Shown: positions 10,122-21,700 of the stretch, one piece after another
Numbering within the stretch: the stretch's first letter is position 1
Layout: each line of letters starts with the position of its first letter
NCBI GenBank assembly: GCA_963573315.1
Contig: OY752148.1
Span: 2,099,263 to 2,163,262 of the forward strand
DNA from: Entomortierella parvispora
Taxonomy: Eukaryota; Mortierellomycota; Mortierellomycetes; Mortierellales; Mortierellaceae
DNA: 64,000 bases
Direction: 5' to 3'
The notes under the pieces: model-generated
The model's input: only the letters and a program-made list of their open reading frames with translations
Databases searched by the model: none
What the model was told of the DNA's origin: nothing
Translations under genes and position numbers: made by a program

Positions 10122-10415
10122 ATGCAGTTCAAATCCCCTATTATCTTGGTCGCCGTCTCTATCCTTGCCGTGACCCAAGCGCTCCCTCAAGGACCGATGG
10201 TGCCGGACATGAGTGCCGCTCTTGCCCCTGGTACTCTTCCAAATATCTCAGGAGCGATTGGTTCCTCTCCTTCGATGGCCACACCCGTTTCAAGTGGCGA
10301 TACCGGCGACAACTCCAAATGGGGATGGGGCGGTTGGGGATGCGGAGGTTGGGGGGGCAACTGGGGCAATTGGGGCAGCGGATGGTCCTGGCCCTGGTGG
10401 TCTGGTTGCTGGTAA
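10122..10415 (+). CDS. Small secreted Gly/Trp-rich peptide
   Basis: Single exon, 97 codons, starting GCCATGCAG. A signal peptide (hydrophobic core about residues 5-20, cleavage likely after TQA) precedes a Pro/Ser-rich middle. The last 30 or so residues are almost entirely Gly, Trp, Asn and Ser, with two Cys near the end (GWGCGGWGG and WSGCW). AATAAA lies near 10508. Gly/Trp-rich tails of this type occur in secreted peptides that bind surfaces or membranes, but no function can be assigned from sequence alone. It lies head-to-tail after another small secreted protein gene of the same layout, which suggests a small cluster of secreted peptides. Confidence 0.82.
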   Translation: MQFKSPIILVAVSILAVTQALPQGPMVPDMSAALAPGTLPNISGAIGSSPSMATPVSSGDTGDNSKWGWGGWGCGGWGGNWGNWGSGWSWPWWSGCW

Positions 10416-11009
10416 TAGGCGACTGATCAGTGGTTTTTTGATCCAGTCGCGCTCGATCCGGCACCCCTCTTCCACTCTTGATAAAACACCAGAATCCGCC
10501 GCACTTCAATAAAGGGCCCAGAAAGTACACCATGAAAAAAAAGAACACGCGAATTGCGGGCGTCGTGGAACAAAAAAAAATTGGTGACATTCTCTGCTTC
10601 CCTTTGATCCAACCTCTCTTTTGCTTCCTCTCGTCGTTTCCCCTCCCTTTCCCTTTGTACATGCACAGAAACAGCGTACCTACCTCCACCTTTTCGTCTC
10701 TCCAAACATTACGTCGCCAATTAGCTAACTACTTCCCAGTCTCTGATATTGCGGTCCACATGCATGTTGCATGAGCATCTTGTTCCATGTAGAGGCTACT
10801 CATGATCTCACCCTCCACTCCAAGTGCGACCTCTCTAGTCAATTATGAACAATAATACGAATAAAATGCAGTTGCTGTCCTTCAGTTCGCCATATGGTGA
10901 TCCCCCTGCCATTAATGGGTACTGTACAGTTAGAACTTGAAGGACTGGTACACAGGAACTAGTTCTTAATGTTCCTGTACTGTATGTACAGTACCGGGGT
11001 TTGCGGTTA
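10416..11009. other. Intergenic region with a short inverted repeat
   Basis: No gene seen. A short inverted repeat around 10919-10998 is made of GGTACTGTACA and its complement, with several more GTACTGT/ACAGTAC words between. Confidence 0.45.
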
Positions 11010-11281
11010 TCTGAAATTAGATCGCGTGCACGCTCCAACGCGAGAGTGATGGAGTACGGGACTGAGGGACTCCTTACCCCAGTTAGAGTAAATTTTTTGT
11101 GTTTCTGAGCTTCCCTTTGCTCCACGGACGTACCTTTCTTTCCTTGCACCTTTCGCTTCCCCCCAAAGGGGTAGATGCACAGGGCACTTGAACCTGCTGG
11201 CCAGTAGGATCGGATGATCAGGACCATGCCTCGGACCGAGAACTTGGGCAACACTTGCTGATTACTGGGTAAAGCGAGCAC
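11010..11281 (+). repeat. Diverged direct repeat, copy 1
   Basis: Shares an ordered series of similar words with 11591-11882: TGAAAT..AGA, CGCGAGAGT, CTCCTTACCCCAGTT versus TTCCTTGCCTCAGTT, GCTCCACGG, TTGAACCTGCT, CCAGTAGGATC versus CCAGCAGGATC, and GGACCATG.CTCGG.CCGA. The similarity runs over nearly 300 bases with scattered differences and small gaps. Both copies have a minus-strand open frame, but neither gives a recognisable protein. Confidence 0.6.
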
Positions 11282-11590
11282 AGCTTTTGAGTCACGGCAA
11301 GGCGTGGATACCCGCGGTTCAGAGAGCAGAAGGCACTAAAATAATTCACAGAAATGACAACAATTCTCTACATCTACTCAAAACCACAAACGGGTTTGAG
11401 GACATCATGGGCGGGTCTTCACAGAGATGTCTATGAACGTGATCTACCTTGAGCTGTGCGCCAATTGCTCAGTTCTTCAAGTGGTAATTCTTTGAAAATG
11501 AACGAGGCCGTGCTGGAACCTGAACAAGCTACTCTTCTTTATCTTATGAAGCTTTGATTCTCGTGTTCGTGCACAGGGTTGTTGCTATTG

Positions 11591-11882
11591 CTTGAAATCA
11601 GAACGATTCACACCCCTTTCACGCGCGAGAGTTGCGTGGTGTAGTTGCTGGCCTCTAAGTAGCTTCTAAGCCTGAAGGACCCACCAAAGGATTCCTTGCC
11701 TCAGTTGCTATGTCTGCTCCACGGTAATACTTTCTTCCTTTGATACCCCTGTATCCACCAGATGGTAGCTGCTATAGCGCACATTGAACCTGCTTGTGCT
11801 GACCAGCAGGATCAGGCGATCATAGGACCATGTCTCGGGCCGAACTTGGACCACATAAACTGCATTCCAGGCAAAGCAGGTG
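11591..11882 (+). repeat. Diverged direct repeat, copy 2
   Basis: Partner of 11010-11281, in the same orientation and about 580 bp away. It ends about 90 bp before the TATA box of the gene at 12154, so it forms the upstream promoter region of that gene. Confidence 0.6.
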
Positions 11883-11972
11883 CGGCCTTTGGGCCACAGC
11901 ATGACGTTGAAATGTTTTAGTTCACTGAGCGCACAACACTCTGGGAATTCTCAGAAAGGACAGCTCGTTGAG

Positions 11973-11980
11973 TATAAAAG
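11973..11980 (+). promoter_or_regulatory. TATA box with 5' UTR intron downstream
   Basis: TATAAAAG. The leader that follows contains a probable intron at 12050-12140 (GTAAGG donor, CTAAC branch-like word, T-rich tract, AACAG acceptor) before the ATG at 12154. Confidence 0.65.
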
Positions 11981-12153
11981 GCACCCTTTCAGTTGTTCCC
12001 AAAATCCCGAATCACTCTCTCCCCCCTGCCTACATCTCATTTTATTCCGGTAAGGGGAAAGTTTATGAGGGTTGCTCTTGGCATGAACGTGGCACAAAAT
12101 TATCCCTCTCAGTTCCTAACACTCCCTTTTTTTTTAACAGTGAACCTCTTTGA

Positions 12154-12513
12154 ATGTCGTCGGAATATAGTCCTCGTTTGGATCTTGGTCCCATTGCCAG
12201 ATATTGGGCTGGAAACTTTGTCAACTGTGTAAAATGTTGCTATATTACGCCCGGATACCCCAGCTGGGATAACCCCCCAGTGATCAATGGAACTCATATG
12301 ATCAATGGAACCGAGATCACCCCAGTGACGAGAGAACAGATCGGCTACACTGTTCTCGTTGGAGACCGCAACAGGACAATTCTTCCTTGCGCCCGTGGAA
12401 TCCATGTGGACGAGCTATACTACTACCAAAAGACATCGGACGTGATGCATCTGAAACCCACGATGAAGCTCTTGGTTGTTAGTCTCGTTCTGTCCATGTT
12501 ATTATTGGTGTAA
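12154..12513 (+). CDS. Small protein with C-terminal hydrophobic tail
   Basis: A 119-codon frame after a TATA box and a probable 5' UTR intron; no ATG occurs in the leader exon, which supports this start. There is no N-terminal signal peptide. Several NGT/NRT glycosylation-type sequons and four Cys are present. The last 14 or so residues (about 106-119) are strongly hydrophobic, as in a tail-anchored membrane protein or a GPI-attachment tail; without a signal peptide, tail anchoring is the simpler reading. No family recognised. The promoter lies next to a diverged duplicated segment (11591-11882). Reality of the gene rests on the promoter, the leader intron and the clean frame. Confidence 0.55.
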   Translation: MSSEYSPRLDLGPIARYWAGNFVNCVKCCYITPGYPSWDNPPVINGTHMINGTEITPVTREQIGYTVLVGDRNRTILPCARGIHVDELYYYQKTSDVMHLKPTMKLLVVSLVLSMLLLV

Positions 12514-13151
12514 AAAAAGGAGCCTCTTGAGGTGGGAACCAAACACCATTTGTTGGCCAGCAGCAAATATACCCGAGTTCGAGGCAATAACCACACACAA
12601 ACTGACGCGACAGCAACCTGTCATTTCCCACCAATTCCATTCACATACACTTGGATCAAACCCTTGATAGAATGGAGAGCCAACAAATACAGTAAAAAGA
12701 ATTTGAAAAAACTGGTAACCATGAGATACTTTGGAGACAAGATCGCGGCAACTGACATTTTTATTTATTTTTTGTAACATTGAGAAACCATGGAGAAAAA
12801 ACTAGAGACAGAATTGACCAGAATTCTGGTGCACCAATACACTTACCTGCATAGCCTGATTTAACGGTTGTCTTCCTCTTTGGTCCTGAGGACAAGTTGT
12901 TTGGACGGCGTTCGTCAATTGAAGCGACGAGACGATTTTCCAGCAATGGAGGCGACAGGACTTGACTTGCTGATTGTCCAACCAATCACTGTCCTGGCTC
13001 CCATGCTTTGTCGCATTGACTTGATAACCTGGATACACCTGCACGATTGAAAGAGATTGAAATGAGGTTAGGAATCATGACTGACAAAGCAAAATCGATA
13101 ACCCCTCAAACAAGGTCCCCTTCCTCCCCTCTTTCTTATCCCACGAAGTTT

Positions 13152-13264
13152 CTTTCAAGAGTATGTGTGTCAGCGTTAAACGGCATCTCATGAGGAACGT
13201 ATGTTGTCCTTAAACGAGCTGGGTTAATAGCAAAAATGTTATCATCATAACATACTCTTGAAAG
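13152..13264. repeat. 113-bp segment bounded by 15-bp perfect inverted repeats
   Basis: CTTTCAAGAGTATGT at 13152 and its exact reverse complement ending at 13264. The size and termini are MITE-like, but no clear target duplication flanks it. Confidence 0.5.
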
Positions 13265-13551
13265 TGCTTCCCGGGAATTGACGAAAGATGTGAAACACCC
13301 AAAGGAAGAAAGAAAAGGCTAATGGTACATACCAAGTACGTGATCGCTTGGATCATCTTATCTTGATCTCAAGGAGAAGCAGAGGGTACAGCTTGGAGTG
13401 GGTCACTCTCTCTTGACGAAGAGAGGAGGGGTACGTGATGGACGACGCGTCTTTTTCTTTTTCTTGGACGGACGCGATCTCACGACGGATTGGACGACCA
13501 GACTACGACCTGATCCATTAGCCAGCACCAGGCAGCTGGGTCTTGACGGTC

Positions 13552-13620
13552 GATGGATGGAGAGACCATGAAGATATCCCAATGGATGGACAGGGATGGA
13601 TGGATGAATGGATGGATGGG
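13552..13620 (+). repeat. GGAT/ATGG microsatellite
   Basis: Imperfect tandem GGAT units interrupted by a short non-repeat stretch. Confidence 0.8.
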
Positions 13621-14226
13621 AGTGTGGAAAAAAGTTGCTTGAGGGATGGATGCAGAGAAAAGAGAAGAATGAAACTGAAAAATTCCTTTTGTAACGAAGT
13701 GATCCGCGCCTGCGCCACCAAAATTTTTGAACCGTTGTTGTTTTCGCATCTCGAGATCTCTCTCGGAGATTCAAAGACCTTCCTGCTTTTGTGACCATCA
13801 AACATGGCCCCCGACAAGTATAAAAGAGGGCCGGCAACAGGAACATTTTTTTCTCTTTATGATCGTACTTTACAGGATTTCTGTCTAGTTCATCTCCAGT
13901 CTTTGTTTTCCAACTTAGACACACAGTTTACTCTCGACGATGAGTTGAAGTGCGCTGCCCATAGAGGGAAGCGAAGCTCAGAGTTCTTTTCCTTGGAAAA
14001 GTCCCCTGTTGCTTATTGATGATCTTGTCTAGTCCACTTGTGGGCTATGATAAGGGCGGTCGCACATTCTGAGAGTTACTCTGCCTCTTTATTTCTTTCT
14101 GCAAAAAAAAAAAAAAAAAAAAAAAAAGGATCCAAAAAGTTTTGTTTGTTGGCCTTTTTATTCGGTCGATCTCCGCCAACCCAGTTGAAAAATATTATTG
14201 TTATATCTACATTCCAAGCATTCATT

Positions 14227-15976
14227 CTAAAGCTTGGCAGAGGCCTTGTCCCTGCGCTGCTCCTTGGCCACTACAACGATGTCAGCGAAAAAATGCAAAA
14301 ATTGTCAGTCGTCGTTCCTCGCGCGTATTTGTTAGATGCTCGGATTCTCGGGAAAGCTTCCACTTACTCATAAACTCGACAATGGCGCTGATCGACTCTT
14401 CAGAGGCCATTCGCTCACCCAGCAACTTCAACTCGCGTTCATTGACCTTATCCAGGAATCCATAGTCATGATCACGGATCAGAGCCTTTGTATCCTTCAT
14501 AGCCTGGGGAGGAAACTTTGCGGCGGCCGTTGCCAGCTTGAGGACCTCCTCCTTGAATGTGGCAGAGGGGAAAATTCTTGCGACCATGCCAGCGTCTCTC
14601 ATCTCCTCAGCCGAGAACTTGCGGCCCATGAGCTGTCACAACGAAAAAAAAGACGAAAAAAAAGGGTCAATTGGTGAAACAATGATCCTAATGATCTTTC
14701 ATTTCCCAAGACGACCATGCTGTGCAACATACCAGCATTTCGTTGGCGCGAGAGTAGCCCATGACACTAAGAATGGAATTTTGGAGAAAAATCGTGAAAA
14801 GTCAGACGTCAATTGCTCTGCAAAACAACAGCCAATCCTGATCCATGCTATCCAGCGTCCTACCGAGGGAAAATCACAGAAGAGCAAGCTTCGGCACAGA
14901 ATCCTACGAAACACAGCACAGGTGTTAGATTGTCTGTCCTATCTTATAACGGCAAAAAACAGTTCGATCTTACTATCTTCCATTGTACTTACCAAGCGCC
15001 ATGAAGGGAGTGTTGAAGGTAGCCTCAGGCACCGTGTAGATGATATCGCAGAGGGAGGCGGACGTGACACCGAATCCAATGGCGGGCCCTTGAAAGATAA
15101 TGAAGAGTATGGGAGTTCAGTTTTTATGTCCCGGCTGCTCGCCATATTTTTGTTTTCCTTCTCGGCTGGAGGGTTGTCCCGAGGTTGTGATCAACATTTT
15201 CCAGAGTTGTGTTTGTTTGTGTGCATGAGCAACCGTCAGCCGTCCCTGCCGATCCATGCACTTCAAGAAGTACAAAGCGACCATTTCACTGCACGAATTA
15301 GGTTCCAGTATCTCCAGGAGACCTTCATGTGGAGAAAGCAATGAAAAATTGCTTTTGGGGTCTTCACTTCAACCAAAGAGAGTTTGATCGGTTGGCTTTC
15401 GGTTGGCACGGCACAATTTCGTTGCGCCTGAACTTCTGCTCCTGCCGATTCACTCTGCCCCTGTTCTTTAGGGAAAAAGTCCACTCCTTACCTTGAATAG
15501 CGGCAATAATAAGCTTGGGGAAGTGAAGCAACTGCAAAATCACTTTCCTATTCATCCACCAGCAGTAGAAAGAAGAAAAGAAAAAGGCAGATCAGAGAGT
15601 GTCCCCGATGAGATCGCACGCCCCTTCCTCTCCAGGGCCCGTTCCTTTGTCATTGGAGACTGTCCACATAAGCTGCACTGTACTTGGTAAATTCAGATCG
15701 TCTCGAGATCGCGCCTTCAATTCCACCGTCCTCCATTTCATCCGAGCCGGGAATGCCGAGCTCTTGGCCCGAGGTATAGTATTTGCCGTTGCCGGTCAAA
15801 ACAACGACTCGAATATCGTCGTTATTGGCAGCCCATTCGAGAGCTTGACCCCACTGGTCGTAAACCTGAGGGTTGAGGGCGTTGTATCTGTTGGGGCGGT
15901 TGAAGGTGATAACACAGACGCCGTGGTCATGGACCTGAATGTCGAAGGTGTCGAGATGGGTGAGGACGGCAGGCAT
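14227..15976 (-). CDS. Peroxisomal enoyl-CoA hydratase/isomerase (ECI-like)
   Basis: Seven exons on the minus strand: 15976-15684, 15547-15492, 15088-14993, 14903-14864, 14766-14733, 14632-14368, 14270-14227; total 828 nt, 275 aa. Crotonase fold: the substrate CoA and oxyanion region GKYYTSGQEL lies in exon 1, the second oxyanion element AAIQGPAIGFG spans exons 2-3, and FMALGFCAEACSS follows, as in delta3,delta2-enoyl-CoA isomerases. The C-terminus is Ala-Lys-Leu, a PTS1 peroxisomal targeting signal, so it probably works in peroxisomal oxidation of unsaturated fatty acids. Whether it is an isomerase or hydratase is not settled by sequence; the ECI-like FCAEACSS block favours isomerase. Start is the only ATG before the conserved region. 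Intron 3 (403 nt) is longer than the others. Confidence 0.9.
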
Positions 15977-16850
15977 TCTTGTGACAGTGGAGTGAAGAGG
16001 AGAGGAGAGAATGAAGGGAGAATGAGGGGTTGTGAGCGAATGAATGAATGACCGAATGAATGAATGAATGAACAAAGAAAGGGGAAGGGGAAGAGAGGCA
16101 GGGGCATGCCCCAGACAAGGCAGGGAGGGTGTCACTTTCGGCGCCTTCGGCCTGCCTCCACACGGACTCGAAGAGGCCGATCAAATCGTGCACGAGAGCG
16201 CACTTGCACGTGATTGCCACGTTTTGTTCTTTTTTTTTTTTTGTCTTCGTTTGGCCTGTTCTCTCTTTTTCTTTCGCGCTGTCGTCGTGTGTCGGTTGCA
16301 ACAAAGGGATCAGGAACTACTTTTCCTCCATGTGGACACGCACACGTCCTTGGTTCTATCGTGGACCTTGACCCTCCTTGCTCAGTTTTGGGCTCAGGAC
16401 TATCCAAACGCTAGCCAGTACTTATCGGAATGTTGTCCCTTCGCGCTCTGGGGTTATGGTGATGACATACCTGCAGTCCCGTCTGGCAACCTTTGTGACC
16501 GATGGCAGTGCCGGTCCATGACAGAATATCGAATCCCAATTCATCGCGTAGATATTCTGGACCCCTCTTAGCCTTCCATCTTCAACGGAAAACCTTCACT
16601 GCAGAAAGGGTAATCAGGGCTGTGGTCTTCTTTGGTCCTGACCTGCACTCTAGGATCCCCCCCCGGGCTTCAGTTCACCCATTCTTTTTTTCTTTTTCTC
16701 TTGTCATCTTTCTCTCTGTACAGTACGGATATAATCCCTTTTCTCTTTTCTTTTCAGGTTACTCTCGTTTGCTTTGGTCCTCACCAGTTGTACTATATAC
16801 ACTTCTTGCTGCAACATTGCGCAAGCAGTGTGCCACCAATTCCGCCCACC
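15977..16850. other. Divergent intergenic region
   Basis: Shared upstream space of the minus-strand isomerase gene and the plus-strand GH16 gene. It includes simple GAAT-type repeats near 16030-16075. No gene seen. Confidence 0.5.
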
Positions 16851-18455
16851 ATGATATTTCATTCGATTCGACAATCGTCATACTACGTTTTCATTTGCAT
16901 ATACATTCTCTGTGTCCTCATTGCTCTCTCATCCAGCCCTACAACAGAAGCCTCCACAGGATGCCAACACTATAAAGGAGGATCGAATTGTCCAGCAGAG
17001 GCACCGTGTTGTCAATCAGGATGGTGCTCCAATGCGGAATCCTTTTGTTCACTCGCCTTGGGATGCCAACCAGAAAATTCTTTCAGCCCCAATACCTGTC
17101 TTCCATTACCACTTTGCACTTCTTTCACTGAGGTACAGTCCGTTGGACTCTGGCTCCCTTTAAAAAAAACCCCCCAAACCCACTCTCTCACACACCTTGC
17201 GTGGATTCTATTATCGTTAGAATTTTGACAACCCAGACACCGTGATCGCCCTTGCTAATTTCTCGGGAAACCCTGCGGATGCAACTTGGACCACAGATTT
17301 CCTGCCCAGTAACGCTGTTGTTCAGGAAGGAAACTTGGTTCTGACTCTTCAGCCTGGTCAGAGTCTCAACAAGTTTGGAAAGAGACCTGGTTTTGGTGCC
17401 ACTGTCTCCAGCACGAGGTAGGTAGAAGAAGAAAAAAAAAGTGTGCAGTCGCTTTCATTTTGTACAATGTCCATCATAGCTGAAAGGATGTTGCTCGTAT
17501 CTGTTTTTCAAGGTGGATGCAATATGGAACTGTTACGGCGCGGATCAAGTCTGGGTCCCCATCAGGAGGGGTTGTCTCCTCCTTCATCTATCGCTCATCT
17601 CTTACGGGAGACGAGATTGATTTCGAATGGGTGGGACAGGCCCCAGCCGAAGTCCAGTCCAACTACTACTATCGAACGCCCTCTACCATGGATCCTAAAG
17701 ACATTGACTACTCTCATTCCCGTCGCGCCAACATCTCTTCTTCTCCATCATCACTGGTCGATCTATCTCAGGGATTTCAAACCTACACGATCGAATGGCT
17801 CCCTGACAAACTCACTTGGTTCATCAATGGTCAAGTCGTCCGTCAGCTCTTGAAATCCGAAACCAATAGCTCAGGCACCCAATTCCCGGATACACCCAGT
17901 CAGATCCAATTCAGTATATGGGACGGCGGCTTGGGAGATCCTGATACTATGGAATGGGCTGGTGGACCTACGGATTGGTCCCCAGAGCGACCCACCTACC
18001 AAATGTGGGTCGACTATGTCGACGTCAAGTGCTATTCACCTTTGGACGCCCAGGCCGCAAAGACCTGGCCCCCAAAGGATCAGGGTTTCCAAGGATTTGT
18101 CAACCCATTGGAAAGAGATCCCACTTCCCCTCTTGCCAAAGACGCTGTTGTCTTGGGAGAGAACGCACCTTCTTTTGCGACCTTGGATAAAGGCGGTTTG
18201 CATTGGGGTCGGTTCTTGGGAGGTGGCAAAAGTTTGATAGACGGCAGATACCCGATTCCCACCAGGAAGAGTCAAGCATCTTCTTCCTACAGAACACCGA
18301 GATGGAAGGGTTTCTTCCGATCCAAATTTTTCAAAGAGAGAATGAATAGTAAAAATACCCGTGGCGGCAGCGGTGGTGGTAGTGGTGCCGGTCGGTGGGA
18401 GGCCATGGTGGTGGCCTTGTCGGCGATTGCGATTGCTTTCTTTGGGCTTGCTTAA
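16851..18455 (+). CDS. GPI-anchored GH16 cell-wall glucanosyltransferase/glucanase, CRH-like
   Basis: Exons 16851-17132, 17221-17417 and 17513-18455 give 473 aa. An N-terminal signal anchor/peptide (about 12-35) is followed by a small Cys-rich module (GCQHYKG...CCQSGWCS...C, about 37-70) resembling the chitin-binding-like region of Crh proteins. The GH16 domain follows, with the catalytic DEIDFE at about 193-198, where the two Glu are nucleophile and acid/base, and WLPDKLTWFINGQ. After a basic, Ser/Gly-rich linker the last 20 residues are hydrophobic, as expected for a GPI-attachment signal. Crh-type enzymes cross-link chitin to beta-glucan at the plasma membrane/wall; that role is inferred from family. 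The final exon starts by completing a split Arg codon. Confidence 0.88.
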
Positions 18456-18708
18456 ATGTCATTGCCCAGACTCCTCCTATGATCTACAGCACCTCCTCTT
18501 GCAAAAGACAACCACCTTATTAAAAGTTTTTGTCCGATCCGCTCACTCACTTCATCCCCAATGAGGAATTGCTTCTTTTTTTGATTTGTTTTTTTTTATT
18601 CAGCAATATTTACAAGAAATCTTCATGGGTTGTATCGATATCGCAGATATGATAGGATAGCTTCCTTCAACGACCTTCTCCTTTTCAAAAGTGAGCAAGC
18701 CTTTTTTT

Positions 18709-21700
18709 TTAGAAAGCGCGGGGGTTGCACTGGACACCAGACTTGCCACCTCCGACAATGATGGAGACCTTGGCACCAAACTCGAATGGATCACCGTTGT
18801 AGATGACAAGACCAGTAGGGCCAGTGGGGAGGCCAATAATCTCGGCCAAGTTCCAGCTGACAAGACCCACAGCTTCCTTCTCAGAGATTTGGAGATCCGA
18901 ACGAGCCCATCCAGCAATCCAGGACAACTGACGGACATCCTCGGGCTCAAGAGCAGCCAAACCGACCTTGACACCGGCCTTGTAAAGGACAGAAAGACCG
19001 GTCTCGGTGCTAAGAGGGGCACCGGGCAAGCACTGCTGGGCGGTCCACTGAACAGGGGTGCAGAGGTAAGGTCTCAAGATCACACCAACCTCGGCCTCGG
19101 CCAAGGCATCAGCAACGGTCCAGGCCTCGGTGGCACCAATCAAGGACAGCTTGATCTGGGCACCGTTCTTCTCCAACTGCTTCTTGATCTGGAGCAAACG
19201 AAGAATCTCGTCGCGGTTGTGGACCTCAACCACCAAAGGAATCTTGCCACGGGTAACGAGCGAGAACTCCTCGTTGGGGTGGAAGAGCTCAGAGAGACCC
19301 TTCTCCAAGGCAGCGCGGAGGAATGAAATCTGGGAAGAGACAGTAGGGAAGAGGGCCGACTTGGACTCTTGACCAATACGGACGTGAAGCGCGACCTTCT
19401 CCTTGAGGATAGCACTCTTGGGGGAGATGGCACTCTCGGCACCGGTCGAGAAGGCAACACTGACTCCCTGGATAACGTGCTCAGAAACGGGAGCAGTGAC
19501 TGCGACAAGGACACCAGCCTTGTAGGCCTCATCCATATGAAGACCACCGAACTTGAGACCATCGGCAGCATCAATGACCTCGGGGTTCAATCCGGGGTGG
19601 CCATCACCAGTCGTGTCTTCGGCAGCAATCTCCTGCAATCCCAAGTTGGGGGCTCCAACCGAGAGTAACGATGGCACGACCACACCCTCACCACCAAGGT
19701 CGTAAACGGGGGCATCCTTCTTGCCCATAGCAGCAGCCTCGCTGCTGCAGTGACCAGCGCAGACAACATCGCCATTCTCAATAACCACAGTCAAATCGCC
19801 CTTAGCGCTGAACTCCTCAGAGCCCTGCAAGAGAATCTTCTTGATACCAGTAAAGACACCAGACTCGGCATTGGGAGTGCACGAGTCCTTGTCCTTGGGG
19901 GCAGAGAGCTCAGGAAGTTCCTCGAATATCAAGGGCTCGCCCTGCTCATCCCATTCTTCGGGCTTGACGTTCTCGATCTGAGCAATACCGTCAATGTAGA
20001 CCTGAAGAGGGTGGGCACCAAGGGAAAGGGGGTGCTTCTCCCAGACGACAACATCAGCATCCATACCCACAGCAATTCTTCCAATACGGTGGTCCAAGCC
20101 CAAGGCCTTGGCGGGGACCGAGGTGACCGAGGCGATGGCGAGGGTCTCCGAGAGTCCATAATGACGGGCCTGAGCGGCCTCGTAGACAAGATGCTGAGAG
20201 TTGAGGACGGGGTGGTCAGACTTCATGGCAACGGCGATTCCAGCGTCGGCAAGGATCTTGGGAGCGTTGACAGAGCTCTGGAAAGCCTCCTTCTTGTAAC
20301 TATCAAGAGAAGGTATTAGTTCTGCATTCTTTTTTTGTCTGCGTTTGATCGATCCAGTACGATGTCATTAAAAAAACTTACCCAAACTTGCCTGCAAAGG
20401 TGGCAACAGTGGGGACAACCTTGTAGGCACGCTTCAAGATCTCGGGGACGCGGTAAGCATCCAAACCGTGGTGGAAGGCAGAGATCTTGAACTTGTACTC
20501 GTTCGAGTGACGGACCATGGCCTCCAAGTCGTGGGTCTCGTAACAGTGAATGTTCAACTTGACATCGTCGCGCAAGATGCCGACCAAGCTCTCGTACTGG
20601 AGATCCTCAGGAAAGGGCTTGTCCAAGCGGTGACGACCAAACTTGGGCAAGTTCTCAGCAGCATTGCACCAATCATCCTGAGCGCGTTTGAGCTCTGTGG
20701 CCTTGGCAAACTGGTCGCGGAGGAGCCAGCCCTCACCAAGACGAGTCGAGGGCATGCGGCCGAGGTAACCTCCATAGTAACGCTTGGGGTTCTCACCGCA
20801 GGCCATCTTCATGTATCTCCACTTCTCCTTCTCGCCAGCCTCGACGAGCATGTCCTCGGAGCTGAGAGTGTCGACCTTGCGCATCTTGATGGAGTAAGCT
20901 TCACCACCCATGATGTTGCCGGAACCGGGAAGAATCAAGGTGGTGGTGATACCTCCAGAGAGGACCCACTCGCGGGCGGGGTCGCTGGGGTTGAATCCAT
21001 CGAGAGAGCGGATGAAGGGCGTCAAGGGCTGGGTCATCTCGTTGGTGTCCTGGGTGGCATCGAGGCCGGGCCATGAGTCGACTCCAAGATGGCTATCGTG
21101 TTGAAAAGAGGCAAGGAGGATCCGGCTCGAGTGATTAGTGAATTGGGTCACAGTTGGCTTTCGGATTCGGATTGGCTTTTTTCCTGGTGTTGATCCCGTT
21201 TCACAGCGAATCTGTGGCCGTGAACCTTACAGGGTCACATGCTGGTGAGAACCTTTTTTTACTCTCGTCTTCTTCTGCTCCTCTTTTGGACAGCAATACC
21301 GAAATAAAGCGTGGCAACAACACGTCTTTTAACCGGCTCATGGGAAAAGAAGAGCAAGGAAGCAAGGTGTCTGCGCAAAGCAACTAGAAGGGGTTTCTTT
21401 ACCTGTGCATGTCGACAATACCAGGGGTGAGAATGTGTCCCTTGAGATCCACAACGACTGCGTCCTTGGGCGCCTTGATCGCACCGCCAACCGCAACAAT
21501 CAAACCGCGATCAAGCAAGACATCGCCCTTGTATGACTCGTTCACACCATCAAAGATGTATCCGTTCGTGAACAAGGTTGGTGCAGTGCCGTTGACGAAG
21601 CGAGGGTTGGCCGTACGAGCCTCGGGCACTGGGTATTCATGCTTGTTCTCACGGTTGATGGCTTTGCACTTGTTAAGGCCATTCGTGAAGTGATCGGCAG

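Larger units (their letters stand above)
12514..14226. other. Gene-poor region with simple repeats and an isolated TATA box
   Basis: No gene that I can support. It holds a 15-bp perfect inverted repeat pair (13152-13166 and 13250-13264), a GGAT/ATGG microsatellite (about 13552-13620), a 25-base A run (14103-14127) and a good TATA box at 13819-13826 with only very short open frames after it. Confidence 0.5.

Noticed and set aside
10159..10689. Antisense frame over the Gly/Trp-rich peptide gene
   Set aside because: Composition mirrors the sense repeat; no promoter or motif.
16632..16850. Longer frame before the GH16 start
   Set aside because: T-rich leader sequence with no ATG that would make a better signal peptide.
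19750..21076. Long antisense frames over the amidohydrolase gene (up to 200 codons)
   Set aside because: By-product of strong codon bias on the coding strand; no motif and no promoter.
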